Notes under the pieces: generated by a model | Seen by the model: only the letters and a program-made list of their open reading frames with translations | Told to the model about the DNA's origin: nothing | The model's database searches: none | Assembly: GCF_019925205.1 (NCBI RefSeq) | Contig: NC_083560.1 | Location: forward strand, 122,547,062 to 122,611,061 | Source: Metopolophium dirhodum | Taxonomy: Eukaryota; Arthropoda; Insecta; Hemiptera; Aphididae | Direction of reading: 5' to 3' | Length of the DNA stretch: 64,000 nt | Translations under genes and position numbers: made by a program | In this document: positions 63,798 to 64,000 of the stretch, in pieces | Layout: each line of letters starts with the position of its first letter | Position numbering within the stretch: the first letter of the stretch is position 1

Positions 63798-64000
63798 TAG
63801 CGATTGATTCTGTTTTAATTGTATTATCTGTCATCACCTTTTGGGACAATACAAATGGTTAATTTTTCCATATTGAGGGTGGTTTTAATAGGATCTAGAT
63901 GATACTTTGGAAAAGGAGGGGGTGCTAATTTAAATACCCTGTGCTTTTCAAAATAACCAGAACACAAAAAAAAAATTACGGAAAAAATGAAATATTTAAG
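63798..64000 (-). repeat. Partial diverged copy of foldback-family arm, cut by window end
   Basis: It shares CTGTCATCACCTTTTGGGAC, GGATCTAGATGATACTTTGG and a G-rich segment with the right arm near 58770-58870, in the same orientation as that arm. It is clearly more diverged than the two arms are from each other and runs off the window. Confidence 0.65.

Overview
The window is eukaryotic, most probably an aphid (Hemiptera: Aphididae). The DNA is AT-rich and full of TAA/TTA, TA and CA/GT microsatellites. It carries many copies of a short palindrome (TAGGTACCTA) and a repeat family starting GATTCTGAGCG, both of which I associate with aphid genomes. The one recognisable gene has canonical GT-AG introns and encodes an insect-type ephrin. 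There are no rRNA genes, CRISPR arrays or bacterial operons. Long open frames elsewhere are mostly low-complexity translations of microsatellites.

Layout. 1-43,980: about 44 kb with no exon I can defend. It holds microsatellites, C-tracts, two MITE-like inverted-repeat elements (8.28-8.78 kb and 21.63-21.73 kb), a GAGA-rich tract (33.37-33.46 kb) and a few weak motifs. Because the first visible ephrin exon begins inside a codon, some or all of this stretch may be ephrin intron. 43,981-47,834: five + strand exons that join in frame to give 258 residues. They cover the ephrin receptor-binding domain, a Pro/Gln/Asn-rich stalk and a hydrophobic C-terminus that looks like a GPI-attachment signal. 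47,835 to about 51.5 kb: AT-rich DNA with Pumilio-type motifs and several AATAAA signals, probably a long 3' UTR. 51.5-55.3 kb: AT-rich intergenic DNA with a 41-bp tandem repeat.

55.36-59.66 kb: a composite repeat. It has GTTAGTGC-containing tandem units, a degenerate AATAAAAAATCTAATTTG satellite, and an imperfect palindrome with arms of about 825 and 881 bp around a 174-bp loop. Further short inverted sequences flank the whole. 60.76-61.23 kb: a non-autonomous hAT element with an exact 8-bp target-site duplication. 61.98-63.42 kb: a TIR-bounded element containing a nested pogo/Tigger-like MITE. 63.80-64.00 kb: a diverged copy of the foldback arm, cut by the window edge.

The best leads are the ephrin C-terminus and its symmetric stalk exon, the absent 5' exon, and the foldback, which could yield a long hairpin RNA if transcribed. 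I found no previously undescribed multi-gene system. All similarity statements are from reading by eye; no searches were run.
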